The notes below the pieces were generated by a model. The model searched no databases. It saw nothing but the letters and a program-made list of their open reading frames with translations, and was not told the origin of the DNA. Shown here piece after piece: positions 15,882 to 28,110 of a DNA stretch of 64,000 nucleotides. Position numbers and translations under genes: made by a program. The stretch comes from Archivesica marissinica (taxonomy: Eukaryota > Mollusca > Bivalvia > Venerida > Vesicomyidae): positions 33,407,525-33,471,524 of the forward strand of contig CM026401.1 in assembly GCA_014843695.1 (NCBI GenBank). The letters run 5' to 3'. How positions within the stretch are numbered: position 1 is the stretch's first letter; each line of letters opens with the position of its first letter.

Positions 15882-16804
15882 GGTGTGGCACAGACGTTGT
15901 CACGTATAGCTAGAGTGTGACCGTGGTGTGGCACAGACGTTTTCACGTATAGCTATAGTGTGACCGTGGTGTGGCACAGACGTGTTCACGTATAGCTATC
16001 AGGGCCGTTGCTGGAGCTATTTTATGATACGCACGGCCAAAATATGCTTGTTTATCGAGTGAGCATAGCGAGCGAGTACGCTAGGGGGGTCCGAGGCCAT
16101 GCCCCCCGGAATTTTTTTGAAATGAGGAAGCAATTTATTTCATTTTGTAACATACAATTGCAGGACTAAAGTTCTTACGACAATCCGAATAAAGGTATAA
16201 ATTAAGGCTAGATGTATAATATACATGATATATCGCCCTTATCAATTAAACAAGCACGTAAAATAGCACAAACTAAATTTTGAGATGCACAATATTTGCA
16301 ATGGGCTCAATTATTCCACCACTACACACATACCGGCGCCTATGTATCCCTACAAGCCCACCCCCGGGGTTTTAATGCATTTTTTTCGTTTTCTGAGACC
16401 AATGATACGCACGTGCGTACTTGCGTATGCCCAGCGACGGGCCTGGCTATAGTGTGACCGTGGTGTGGCACAGACGTGTTCACGTATAGCTATAGTGTGA
16501 CCGTGGTGTCGCACATACTTTGTCACGTATAGCTATAGTGTGACCGTGGTGTGGTACAAACGTTGTCACGTATAGCTATAGTGTGACCGTGGTGTGCCAC
16601 ACACGTTGTCACGTATATATATAGCGTGACAGTGGTGTGACACAAACTTTGTCACGCATAGCTATAGTGTGACCGTGGTGTGGCACAAACGTTGTCACGT
16701 ATAGCTATAACGTGACCGTGGTGTGGCACAAACGGTGTCACATATAGCTATAGTGTGACCGTGTTATCTTGTCACGTATAGCTACAGCGTGACCGTGTTA
16801 TCTT
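15882..16804. repeat. 43-bp minisatellite split by a MITE
   Basis: The monomer reads GTGGCACAGACGTTGTCACG then TATAGCTATAGTGTGACC and GTGGT. About three units lie left of the inserted element at 16000-16445 and about eight lie right of it. Several units near 16620 and 16760 are diverged or shortened, as expected at an array edge. Confidence 0.96.
16000..16445. mobile_element. 446-bp hAT-like MITE inserted in the 43-bp array
   Basis: The left end CAGGGCCGTTGCTGG and the reverse complement of the right end CAGGCCCGTCGCTGG match at 13 of 15 positions. GCTAT flanks both ends (15995-15999 and 16446-16450). Since the host is a tandem repeat, the empty site TATAGCTATAGTG is visible in neighbouring units, which proves a 5-bp target duplication. 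The interior has CGAGCGAGTACGCTAGGGGG and a C-rich partner, and no coding capacity. CAG-starting ends fit the hAT superfamily. Classical hAT elements duplicate 8 bp, but a subgroup with 5-bp duplications exists (hAT5 in repeat libraries, from memory). Confidence 0.88.
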
Positions 16805-16860
16805 GGTATGTTAGCAGGACTACAGCTACAAAACTATTCTCTAATATATTATTATATTCT

Positions 16861-16990
16861 ACAGAATTTTTTGTCCGTATTGGAAGAAAATGTCCTCCCA
16901 AATGGCAACAGGATAGAGAAGATGAGGAATCCGGCACATCCGGCGGAGACGTCAGCAATACAAACACGCATTTATTAAGACGACGAAACT
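16861..16990 (+). other. Candidate orphan exon, weak
   Basis: This stretch begins right after an acceptor-like ATATTCTACAG. It reads FFVRIGRKCPPKWQQDRED followed by EESGTSGGDVSNTNTHLLRR, with codon-like composition distinct from the flanks. The open frame continues to 17256 but its second half contains a SINE fragment, so only the first part could be a real exon. FFVRI-G-RK looks superficially like an amidated neuropeptide with a dibasic cleavage site. No signal peptide, repeat peptide or known family is recognised. It may be chance. Confidence 0.2.
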
Positions 16991-17129
16991 GGTGTATGCT
17001 AAATATTCAGATTGGATTGTGCAAATACATAGTTCATACAAATTTAGTTAGCCCGATTGCGAAAATACATTCTTATACTATTATATTAATCGCTCTCGAG
17101 ACCTCATTCCTGATGCAATCCATCGTTAG

Positions 17130-17192
17130 GTGGGAGAGAGAAGAGGCAATGTGGAATTTAACTGCCGTGCCTAAGGGCACAATCGTAATATT
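17130..17192 (-). mobile_element. Fragment of tRNA-derived SINE family 2
   Basis: GGGAGAGAGAAGAGGCAATG and TGGAATTTAACTGCCGTGCC TAAGGGCACAATCGTAA align with 44262-44319, where the same segment is joined to a tRNA-like head. Here the head is missing, so this is a truncated copy. Confidence 0.65.
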
Positions 17193-17456
17193 TCAGAATT
17201 GTTTCTGTAACGTGCACGAAGGAGATAGAAATATGTATCTCCTGTTTGTTCCTTAATAATTAAACAATATGGAAATGTGACGACTATCCATAACTCATTG
17301 CAGGCTATGATTAATGGATTCCTAATAAATTTAAATACATTCAATGGCTCGGCAATTTGACATCATATGACATCATGTTACATCATGTGACACCATTTTA
17401 TTAGCATGTTTGCATTTTGTGACGATAAGCACTCTAAATAACACCAACTATCCTTT

Positions 17457-18098
17457 CACTATTTAGATATCACTATTTAGATATCACTATTTAGATATCA
17501 CTATTTAGATATCTGATTTAGATACCACTATTTAGATATCAATATTTAGATATCAATATTTAGATATCACTATTTAGATATCGTATTTAGATATCAATAT
17601 TTAGATATCAATATTTAGATATCACTATTTAGATATCACTATTTAGATATCTGATTTAGATACCACTATTTAGATATCACTATTTAGATATCTGATTTAG
17701 ATACCACTATTTAGATATCAATATTTAGATATCAATATTTAGATATCACTATTTAGATATCGTATTTATATATCAATATTTAGATATCAATATTTAGATA
17801 TCACTATTTAGATATCACTATTTAGATATATTATTTAGATATCATTATTTAGATATCACTATTTAGATATCACTATTTAGATATATTATTTAGATATCAT
17901 TATTTAGATATCACTATTTAGATATATTATTTAGATATCATTATTTAGATATCATTATTTAGATATCAATATTTAGATCTATTATTTAGATATCATTATT
18001 TAGATATCATTATTTAGATATCAATATTAGATATATTATTTAGATATCATTATTTAGATATCATTATTTAGATATCAATATTTAGATATCACTATTTG
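17457..18098. repeat. 14-bp minisatellite, about 46 copies
   Basis: The unit is CACTATTTAGATAT, with GATATC at most junctions. Unit variants (ACT, AAT, ATT before TTAGATATC, and 13-base units) are grouped in blocks. The left half has CAC/CAA types and the right half has CAT types with TATATTATTTAG. Confidence 0.97.
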
Positions 18099-18730
18099 GA
18101 ATCGAAATAAATGTCTTAAATAAATAACACGCATATTGTAAAAATGAATAACATTCAGGTTTGATTTCGCTGCTCTATTGCGTTTTGAATGTTTGCAATT
18201 TTAAGAAATGTATTACTATTATATATTTCCATATGTCAGTAGACTGTGATAGTTTGATTATCTGTGATTAGATTAGTCCCTTATAATTCTTTCCCACGAT
18301 AATTTGTTGTGTATATTTTGTGTATTGTACGATGCGACTGAAATGAAGAATAAATCCTATACCCTAATTATGTTAATCGAAAGCAATGGTCTAATGCGAA
18401 GGCAGACACAAAATAAAACAAAAAGGAAAATGGAATTGCAGCATGGCTATTGTAGATTGGAATGTAAGAATGAGAGGATAATGCGAGGATAATGCGAGGT
18501 TAACGACCACGATCAGTATCAGAACATTAACAGCTACCATTTATACCGCCCATATATATTATACAATTGTACCGATATATTAAATGGTGCATGCCAACAT
18601 GTGATGGATTTGAATTACATGTTAGTTCATTTTTGATTTGTTGTTATTAATATCACATATGGATAAAGTCAATTTAATGATAATAAAATGTTACCCATCG
18701 GTTAGTACTTCACAGTGATCGCGGTGAACA
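18099..18730. other. Unique AT-rich spacer
   Basis: One short open frame (18304-18492) has no recognisable feature. Nothing else is seen. Confidence 0.5.
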
Positions 18731-20276
18731 CATACGTTACATACGTTACATACGTTGCATACGTTACATACGTTACATACGTTACATACGTTACATACGT
18801 TACATACGTTACATAGCCAGTGTATACACAGCACCTAACATACGTTACATAGCCAGTGTATACACAGCACCTAACATACGTTACATAGCCAGTGTATACA
18901 CAGCACCTAACATACGTTACATAGCCAGTGTATACACAGCACCTAACATACGTTACATACGTTACATACGTTACATAGCCAGTGTATACACAGCACCTAA
19001 CATACGTTACATACGTTACATACGTTACATAGCCAGTGTATACACAGCACCTAACATACGTTACATAGCCAGTGTATACACAGCACCTAACATACGTTAC
19101 ATAGCCATTGTATACACAGCACCTAACATACGTTACATACGTTACATAGCCAGTGTATACACAGCACCTAACATACGTTACATAGCCATTGTATACACAG
19201 CACCTAACATACGTTACATACGTTACATAGCCATTGTATACACAGCACCTAACATACGTTACATACGTTACATAGCCAGTGTATACACAGCACCTAACAT
19301 ACGTTACATAGCCAGTGTATACACAGCACCTAACATACGTTACATAGCCAGTGTATACACAGCACCTAACATACGTTACATAGCCAGTGTATACACAGCA
19401 CCTAACATACGTTACATACGTTACATAGCCAGTGTATACACAGCACCTAACATACGTTACATACGTTACATAGCCAGTGTATACACAGCACCTAACATAC
19501 GTTACATACGTTACATAGCCAGTGTATACACAGCACCTAACATACGTTACATAGCCAGTGTATACACAGCACCTAACATACGTTACATACGTTACATAGC
19601 CAGTGTATACACAGCACCTAACATACGTTACATAGCCAGTGTATACACAGCACCTAACATACGTTACATAGCCAGTGTATACACAGCACTAACATACGTT
19701 ACATAGCCAGTGTATACACAGCACCTAACATACGTTACATAGCCAGTGTATACACAGCACCTAACATACGTTACATAGCCAGTGTATACACAGCACCTAA
19801 CATACGTTACATACGTTACATACGTTACATACGTTACATAGCCAGTGTATACACAGCACCTAACATACGTTACATAGCCATTGTATACACAGCACCTAAC
19901 ATACGTTACATAGCCAGTGTATACACAGCACCTAACATACGTTACATAGCCAGTGTATACACAGCACCTAACATACGTTACATACGTTACATACGTTACA
20001 TACGTTACATAGCCAGTGTATACACAGCACCTAACATACGTTACATAGCCATTGTATACACAGCACCTAACATACGTTACATAGCCAGTGTATACACAGC
20101 ACCTAACATACGTTACATAGCCAGTGTATACACAGCACCTAACATACGTTACATACGTTACATACGTTACATACGTTACATAGCCAGTGTATACACAGCA
20201 CCTAACATACGTTACATAGCCAGTGTATACACAGCACCTAACATACGTTACATAGCCATTGTATACACAGCACCTA
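18731..20276. repeat. Nested 36-bp / 9-bp minisatellite
   Basis: The long unit is CATACGTTACATAGCCAGTG followed by TATACACAGCACCTAA (36 bp). Between long units there are zero to four extra copies of the 9-mer CATACGTTA, which is also the start of the long unit, so 36 equals four 9-base steps. The array opens with about nine pure 9-mers. A cluster pattern (four 9-mers, then AGTG, ATTG, AGTG, AGTG long units) recurs near 19800, 19980 and 20150. Confidence 0.98.
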
Positions 20277-20372
20277 TATATTGTATTATATGCAACTATT
20301 CATTACATCAAACATTATAAATACTGTACACGACCTGTTCGTGGATTTTACTTCAGATAATACCTATACTTT

Positions 20373-21625
20373 CTATATATTGTACATTATATTACACGTG
20401 TGTTACGATATATTGTACATTATATTACACGTGTGTTACGATATATTGTACATTATAATACACGTGTGTTACGATATATTGTACATTATATTACACGTGT
20501 GTTACGATATATTGTACATTATATTACACGTGTGTTACGATATATTGTACATTATATTACACGTGTGTTACGATATATTGTACATTATATTACACGTGTG
20601 TTACGATATATTGTACATTACACGTGTGTTACGATATATTGTACATTATATCGTGTGTTACGATATTACACGTGTGTTACGATATATTGTACATTATAAT
20701 ACACGTGTGTTACGATATATTGTACATTATATACACGTGTGTTACGATATATTGTACATTATATTACACGTGTGTTACGATATATTGTACATTATAATAC
20801 ACGTGTGTTACGATATATTGTACATTATAATACACGTGTGTTATGATATATTGTACATTATATTACACGTGTGTTACGATATATTGTACATTATAATACA
20901 CGTGTGTTACGATATATTGTACATTATATTACACGTGTGTTACGATATATTGTACATTATATTACACGTGTGTTACGATATATTGTACATTATATTACAC
21001 GTGTGTTACGATATATTGTACATTATATTACACGTGTGTTACGATATATTGTACATTATATTACACGTGTGTTACGATATATTGTACATTATAATACACG
21101 TGTGTTACGATATATTGTACATTATAATACACGTGTGTTACGATATATTGTACATTATAATACACGTGTGTTACGATATATTGTACATTATATTACACGT
21201 GTGTTACGATATATTGTACATTATAATACACGTGTGTTACGATATATTGTACATTATAATACACGTGTGTTACGATATATTGTACATTATAATACACGTG
21301 TGTTACGATATATTGTACATTATATTACACGTGTGTTACGATATATTGTACATTATATTACACGTGTGTTACGATATATTGTACATTATATTACACGTGT
21401 GTTACGATATATTGTACATTATAATACACGTGTGTTACGATATATTGTACATTATATTACACGTGTGTTATGATATATTGTACATTATATTACACGTGTG
21501 TTACGATATATTGTACATTATAATACACGTGTGTTACGATATATTGTACATTATATTACACGTGTGTTATGATATATTGTACATTATATTACACGTGTGT
21601 TATGATATATTGTACATTATATTAT
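20373..21625. repeat. 33-bp minisatellite with one CACGTG per unit, about 37 copies
   Basis: The monomer contains ACACGTGTGTTACGATATAT then TGTACATTATATT. ACACGTGT is a perfect palindrome containing the E-box CACGTG. The period is divisible by three and lacks stops, so a 471-codon frame runs through it. That frame is an artefact. A few units near 20620-20670 are shortened. Confidence 0.98.
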
Positions 21626-24450
21626 ATCTCTGTTCAATACGACTATTGAATAATTGTTATATTTTGTGCTTCTGCGAATACATTGTTGCCATTTAAATAA
21701 AGGATTTGGATAAGTGTTATAATGTATAAGATAAGATAATTGTTTATTATAGTGTCTTGTGTTTCCCAACATATTTACAACATGTATTCAATATAATGTG
21801 AAATGTTAACACCCGGCCCAACGGGCCTATAAGTCACCTTATGATAACAGTTTTAAATAGCGTGAGTATGCATTATTGAACGTAGATTATTATTTACATA
21901 CTAATAAACATTACAACATACATGAGCTATTGTTCGGGTTCCTGGAACTAAAACTGCTACAAATGTTCGGAAGCAACACCTAGCGGGAGACTCAGGCTAT
22001 ACCACCATCTGGTTTGGAAACACGTGGCGGAATAGCAAGCTACAGCTACAGTACAAAACACCGTATTCTGTATCCCGACAATCAAGCACGTATTTCTGAA
22101 TTCAATTATTTATCACCGTGTCGCTGTGTGTGTTTTCCCCCATGAAGGAGATTTATATATTTTGTTCGTTTAAACAATATTTATTGCAAGACATAAATCA
22201 CATATAATATAATATATATATGGCATACATAATACATAATGCAAAGGATTAAGTAGGAAGATAAAAGAAGCTTATTACTTTTATAACAAACTGTTTCCTA
22301 TGTATCATGTATGCATGTAAACCTTATATTACATATACATGATCTCATATGCTATACACATAGTTGCGCAACATAACACATTACATAGAAATAAATAAAC
22401 AAAAAAATAAATGTCATCTGGAATAAATACAACACACATTTTATTTTTATAAAAATTTAATTAGCTAAATATTTACAATTTATATATAAATAAAATTTTA
22501 ACTGTACTGAGATGAGATGTATAAATTAATATAATTCTGATAATAATTAAAAGTTCAGAGATCTTAAGTTTACATGATATTTAAAGTGACGTTGAATGCG
22601 ATCTGTATGACGTGTGACCCACCTTGATAATACTCCGACATGTCCGAATATGCCTGCGCCAGGTATCTGTCCTGTCCGAAAATCATGTCGGACATTTATA
22701 CTCTCATATCTTAGAGGAAATTAGAACTTATTTGGATATAAGTATATTTCAAATGATGTGTTGTTGCACTCTTCTTTATATACTTATCTCACAGTGCACA
22801 TTGTATAATATGTAGTCCTTTGGAAGTTCTAGAAAGAAACCGTTTTTAACCGACTCTGGTATATGTCCAGCACATTGTGTTATTTATTTTGTATTCTAGC
22901 GTATTGTTTCTGTTTCTATTTTCTCTGCACCATTTCACAAACATTGTTGAAATTTTGTCAGTAAAGCAGATATGAACCAGTCTATGTACGAAAGAAGTGT
23001 TTTCGTGTCAAACTGATATGCCCTCCTTTTGATGCAGACGATAACATCTAGATTCTGTGGGCGCTTGATTAATTCCGACAGTTCCGCAGAAACTTGATCT
23101 GAGCCGGTGGTTGGGTGCAGTGTTTGGTTTAAAGCGCCTGTCAGACCTCTGATTAGGCGCAACTTCTATTCAACGTTTCTTAAATATTGAGTCGGATAAA
23201 AGTCACGAGTTCCAAATCGCTGATATTTTCTTCCAAATCTAGACGTAATATCTCGTTTGTCCTAACGTGTCGTATTATTCATTGTTCACTTTTTAACTCG
23301 ATAACAATATTTGTTTTGTTCCAGAAGAGTTAGGTAATCTTTAATTATGTACACAATTATGCTTAATACGCGACACCTTCTACTGAACAAACGAAATTAC
23401 GATCTTGGAGATAAAGTTTCAAAAACGTAACTTTCAAATTATTCAAGTCCATTAATAAGCAGATACTGTGTACCCTGTACTTAAATCATCATCAAGGAAG
23501 AAGCGTATCGCGTTAATCTAAAACTCAAAAGTATTTATTTACGAATAACAATACGGCTAATTCCCGTGTCACAGAAAATTCAGATTTCAAAAATCAGGCA
23601 ATCCCTAGCTAGCTAGCTGGCTGTATGTGTCACACGGTAGCCTTTCATTATTTATACCCTCCAATCAGATTCTCAGTATTTTGGCGTGATAGAGTTCTAA
23701 ACTTTTATCGCTTTTTCCAGATTTTTGCACCGAGCGCAACTTTTTCCATTACGTTGATTTACAAAATATACGCGCTGTTTCCCATTTCGCGTATCATTAT
23801 AACAAATTCTCCTTTGGTTTTGTAATCAAAATATTTTTTCAGCGTCTCTGACTGACAGAATGTAACATTTAAAAACATTTATCGAAACGTATAGTATTTT
23901 CCCACACACAGCAAACATGTTGTGCGGTAAAGACGTAAACGTCAGAACTATCCACCCAAATGCTTCTTTCAATACTTATTATTAAATACGAGCAGATTGT
24001 TCGAAATTACCAACCATGGGCTTATCAAGAATCCATCATAGTTTTCTGTCTATCACCGTATAGACGGCGGCTCCATTTACGAATCACGAGAGAACGTATG
24101 GAGGCAGACCCTCTCAAAATATTAACATCTTTTTCATCAAAGTTTATATGAAGATACTTTAACTTGCTGTCAATTTTATCGCGATGTATCCGACCATGCA
24201 AAATGTCTTTTTAATTTTTTATTCGAAAAACTTCGCTGTAGGTCTATTTATGATTTATGGGCCTCCGCGGAAAGATCAGTAGCGTAGTATTGTGAAGTTA
24301 ATAAGCATCTCTGTGAGGGAGATTCAGAGTTTGATTAAGCTGGTAATTAACAACAAACGTAAAATATCCATAGCTGTGCATATGTAAGCTTGTAAAACAA
24401 CAATTGTTTATTCTCAGAAGAAATATGTTCGAGCATTTGGAATGATTGCG
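21626..24450. other. Unique region with weak features only
   Basis: 2.8 kb of non-array DNA. Around 22166-22200 the minus strand reads ATTTATGTCTTGCAATAAAT, a LINE-like 3' end also seen near 57632. On the minus strand 22935-23162 is an open frame without ATG (starts TTG), with balanced amino-acid content. GCGCCT...AGGCGC near 23135-23160 can form a hairpin. No named gene is recognised. It is one of the larger unique blocks and could hold regulatory DNA. Confidence 0.5.
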
Positions 24451-25533
24451 TTCGTATATGAGATATGTTCAAAGTCTATTACCGGTCGTGTATGAGATAT
24501 GTTCAAAGTCTATAACCGCTCGTGTATGAGATATGTTCAAAGTCTATAACCGTTCGTGTATGAGATATGTTCAAAGTATATAACCGCTCGTATATGAGAT
24601 ATGAAGTATATAACCGTTCGTGTATGAGATATGTTCAAAGTCTATTACCGGTCGTGTATGAGATATATTCAAAGTCTATAACAGTTCGTGTATGAGATAT
24701 ATTCAAAGTCTATAATAGTTCGTGTATGAGATTATGTTCAAAGTCTATAACAGTTCGTGTATGAGATATATTCAAAGTCTATAACAGTTCGTGTATGAGA
24801 TTATGTTCAAAGTCTATAACAGTTCGTGTATGAGATTATGTTCAAAGTCTATAACAGTTCGTGTATGAGATTATGTTCAAAGTCTATAACCGCTCGTGTA
24901 TGAGATCTGTTCAAAGTATATAACCGTTCGTGTATGAGATATGTTCAAAGTCTATAACCGCTCGTGTATGAGATATGTTCAAAGTCTATAACTGCTCGTG
25001 TATGAGATATGAAGTTTATAACCGTTCGTGTATGAGATATGTTCAAAGTCTATAACCGCTCGTGTATGAGATATGTTCAAAGTCTATAACCGTTCGTGTA
25101 TGAGATATGAAGTATATAACCGCTCGTGTATGAGATATGTTCAAAGTCTATAACCGCTCGTGTATGAGATATGTTCAAAGTCTATAACCGCTCGTGTATG
25201 AGATATGTTCAAAGTCTATAACCGTTCGTGTATGAGATATGAAGTATATAACCGCTCGTGTATGAGATAAGTTCAAAGTCTATAACAGTTCGTGTATGAG
25301 ATTATGTTCAAAGTCTATAACCGCTCGTGTATGAGATATGAAGTCTATAACCGCTCGTGTATGAGATATGAAGTCTATAACCGCTTGTGTATGAGATATG
25401 AAGTCTATAACCGCTCGTGTATGAGATATGAAGTCTATAACCGCTCGTGTATGAGATATGAAGTCTATAACCGCTCGTGTATGAGATATGAAGTCTATAA
25501 CCGCTCGTGTATGATATATGAAGTCTATAACCG
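24451..25533. repeat. 34/30-bp minisatellite
   Basis: Long units read GAGATATGTTCAAAGTCTAT then AACCGCTCGTGTAT. Short units lack four bases (GAGATATGAAGTCTATAACC). Long units dominate the left and centre. From 25325 the array is almost pure short units, a homogenised right edge that gives a MRYEVYNRSC repeat in one frame. Confidence 0.98.
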
Positions 25534-26728
25534 GCTACTGGTATTCAGAGTTGTAATCATGAGCATTCTACAACTTGATTGTAACACAACTATAGTAGCA
25601 ACACTCATTAAAATATCTACCGAAGCCAGTATATCACAGTGACAAGAATTTACTGTCTAAGTTCGACAACTCATCTACACTTCAAACTTTATGAAGACAG
25701 TAGTCGCGTTGTGGTTAGCTCCCCTGTTAAACTTCACTCCTAACAAAAAAAGACCGATGAAGCTCAGTGATGGTAGCTTGACTGTATTGGATGCTCATAA
25801 AGCAACCCGCTGATGGAATAGCCCTCGAGAATCTCGTGCTAGAATGCAACAACTGGATGCGGTAAGTTTATTGGTGTCGGATAAAGAATGACCGCTAAAT
25901 GGGAAATAATAAACATATCGAGCTTGTGAGGATTTGCCTGTCAAGGGAGAAGAGTCCCCCATACGTTATGTCGGAGAATGGCTTCCAATTGCTATTCTAA
26001 TATCACTTACTCGGTTCGCAGCGATACATACAATTTATAAAAATAGCAAACAAATAATTAAACATATATGAAACATCATAAAATGGACACGTAAGTACGC
26101 ACGTACGCTGCTTTTTTAAATCCATAATTTCAAGTTCTGTGCGTTACGTTAGTATAGCTCAGAACGTATGTCTTAACAATACTTGGCACAAACTTGTGTG
26201 TGCGAATTGTTGGTGCATATAAGGTACATTGGATAGAGTTTTCCATTGTTTGTAAACTATATGAAACACCCCTGAGGTACATTGGATACAGTTTTCCAGA
26301 GGTTTTTTTACATTATCATTAATGATTTTTTACCTCTGGTTTTTACCCTGGTCCCGTGTACCTCGGTCTGCGCCGAGGCTATGTTTAATGTATTCGACTA
26401 TATGTACGTAGTACAGTCAAAGATATTTGAAAACATTTGTTTTGTACTTGTAATTAACCTCGTCATGAATAAACGATCGCAAGGCTTGCCCATTGCCGCA
26501 CGTCTTGCCCATTGCCGCACGTCTTGCCCATTGCAAACAGAGTTTGAGTTTTGTATGTGGTGTATGTTAAGACTTTGTTTTATGTTTGGAAACCGTGTTG
26601 ACAATTGTTATTTGCTGGGGGTATATATTCAAGGGGCATATATGTAAATATGCTTTACAGATTAATCAGATTATATTGTTAGAAAGAAAACCATGGACTT
26701 TAAATCTTCTGGCATTCTAATATGTAAA
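25534..26728. other. Unique spacer with two tiny direct repeats
   Basis: GAGGTACATTGGATACAG-type sequence occurs at about 26222 and 26274. GCACGTCTTGCCCATTGC is repeated three times at 26487-26543. The open frame 26282-26647 has no recognisable domain and probably is not coding. Confidence 0.45.
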
Positions 26729-27044
26729 TTATTATTATTTGAAACATATATCTGTATATTATTATTTGAAACATATATCTGTATATTATTATTTGAAACA
26801 TATATCTATATATTATTATTTGAAACATATATCTATATATTATTATTTGAAACATATATCTGTATATTATTATTTGAAACATTTATATCTATATATTATT
26901 ATTTGAAACATATATCTGTATATTATTATTTGAAACATATATCTGTATATTATTATTTGAAACATATATCTGTATATTATTATTTGAAACATATATCTAT
27001 ATATTATTATTTGAAACATATATCTATATATTATTATTTGAAAC
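26729..27044. repeat. 27-bp minisatellite, about 12 copies
   Basis: The unit is TATATTATTATTTGAAACAT plus ATATCTG, with CTG/CTA as the only common variant. Two copies of a different motif, GTTAGTGGTCACCTCCATTA, follow at 27049-27108. Confidence 0.97.
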
Positions 27045-27410
27045 TGAGTTAGTGGTCACCTCCATTAAACAGTAAACCTGTAAACCTGTGTTAGTGGTCA
27101 CCTCCATTAAACAGCCAACCTGTATTAATCAACGATTCCTGATCCCCTATTTGCTGTTTTATTATACATTTGACTTCTATTAAGCAGCCACCTGTGCTAA
27201 GCAGTCACTTTCTGCGATTCCATTGGCTGGCTGCATATGACATGTTTGACTGTATACGAAATTCAAATTTCGATAAGCTAATAGCTTACATTTCAATTCA
27301 CTTATCAGTGCAATACATATGAGTGGCACCAACATTACACACAGCATCAAAAGCAACAGCTGCATTTGCACAAGTAACAACATCTATCATTTGTTTTTAC
27401 ATATCTAATA

Positions 27411-27721
27411 GTATGAGGTGAGGGTGTATGTTTTACGTTTATTTATCGTCGCTACCGGTTGCCCCATATGAGCGACGCCTCCTGAAGATTAGTCATTTTA
27501 GACTTTGGAGGATAGTGCAATGATACAGACAGAGACCCATTCCAGAGTCTCTTCTGGTTCTTTTACGTGCACGTTGTAAAGCACCGACACGAGACCTCGG
27601 TTTAACGTCCCACCTGAAAGACTGTTAATTTTATTAGGATCAGACGGGGGATTGAACGTGCTAACCCTGGATTACCAGTCCAGCGTGTTACCACTGGACT
27701 ACAGATCCGTCTGTATGAGGT
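27411..27721 (-). mobile_element. tRNA-derived SINE (family 1), full length
   Basis: Same head, body and tail as the 4.4-kb copy, minus strand, element 27420-27712. GTATGAGGT flanks it at 27411-27419 and 27713-27721, a 9-bp target duplication. The head carries a tRNA-like AGTGGTAACACGCTGGACTG; the base triplet in the anticodon position is GGT (threonine-like), though the acceptor stem is incomplete. Confidence 0.92.
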
Positions 27722-27739
27722 AAAGGAAAACACACTCAC

Positions 27740-28110
27740 TCATTTATGTTGCTTGTGAGGTCCGCAATAATATCTCCAACTCCCTGCTAATTATCCAGCT
27801 AATTTCCCGAGGATGCGTGTGACCCTTAATACATCCAAGATACCGACAGTAATGAGTGAACACAGATATAAACGACCCCTAAGTCACTATTGTCAATCTA
27901 ATAAATGCCCATGCTAATTAACTCCCAGCAGCAACTCGGTCCCTATTTGCGCGCTAACTGGACCATCCATGAAGGAGGTCTGCCCTACAAGCAAGATGTG
28001 TCTACAGTTGTGGCGTTATAGTAGAATACTGGACTGATTATAGGCTGATAGTAACTGTGATCTCTGTACGTCTCGGTATACCTGAGTCTCAATGCATTGA
28101 CAGTCAGTTA
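27740..28110. promoter_or_regulatory. Candidate cis-regulatory element rich in homeodomain sites
   Basis: Unique, moderately GC-richer DNA holding GCTAATTA at 27786-27793 and 27913-27920 and GCTAATTT at 27798-27805. It also holds ATTGTCAATC and TTTGCGCGC. Three GCTAATTW sites within 135 bases, in a block free of repeats, look like a developmental enhancer. This is a motif-based inference; conservation was not testable. Confidence 0.25.

Noticed and set aside
20281..21696. 471-codon frame with HVCYDILYIIL repeats
   Set aside because: It is a 33-bp tandem repeat whose period is divisible by three. Hydrophobic look comes from AT-rich codons. No gene structure.
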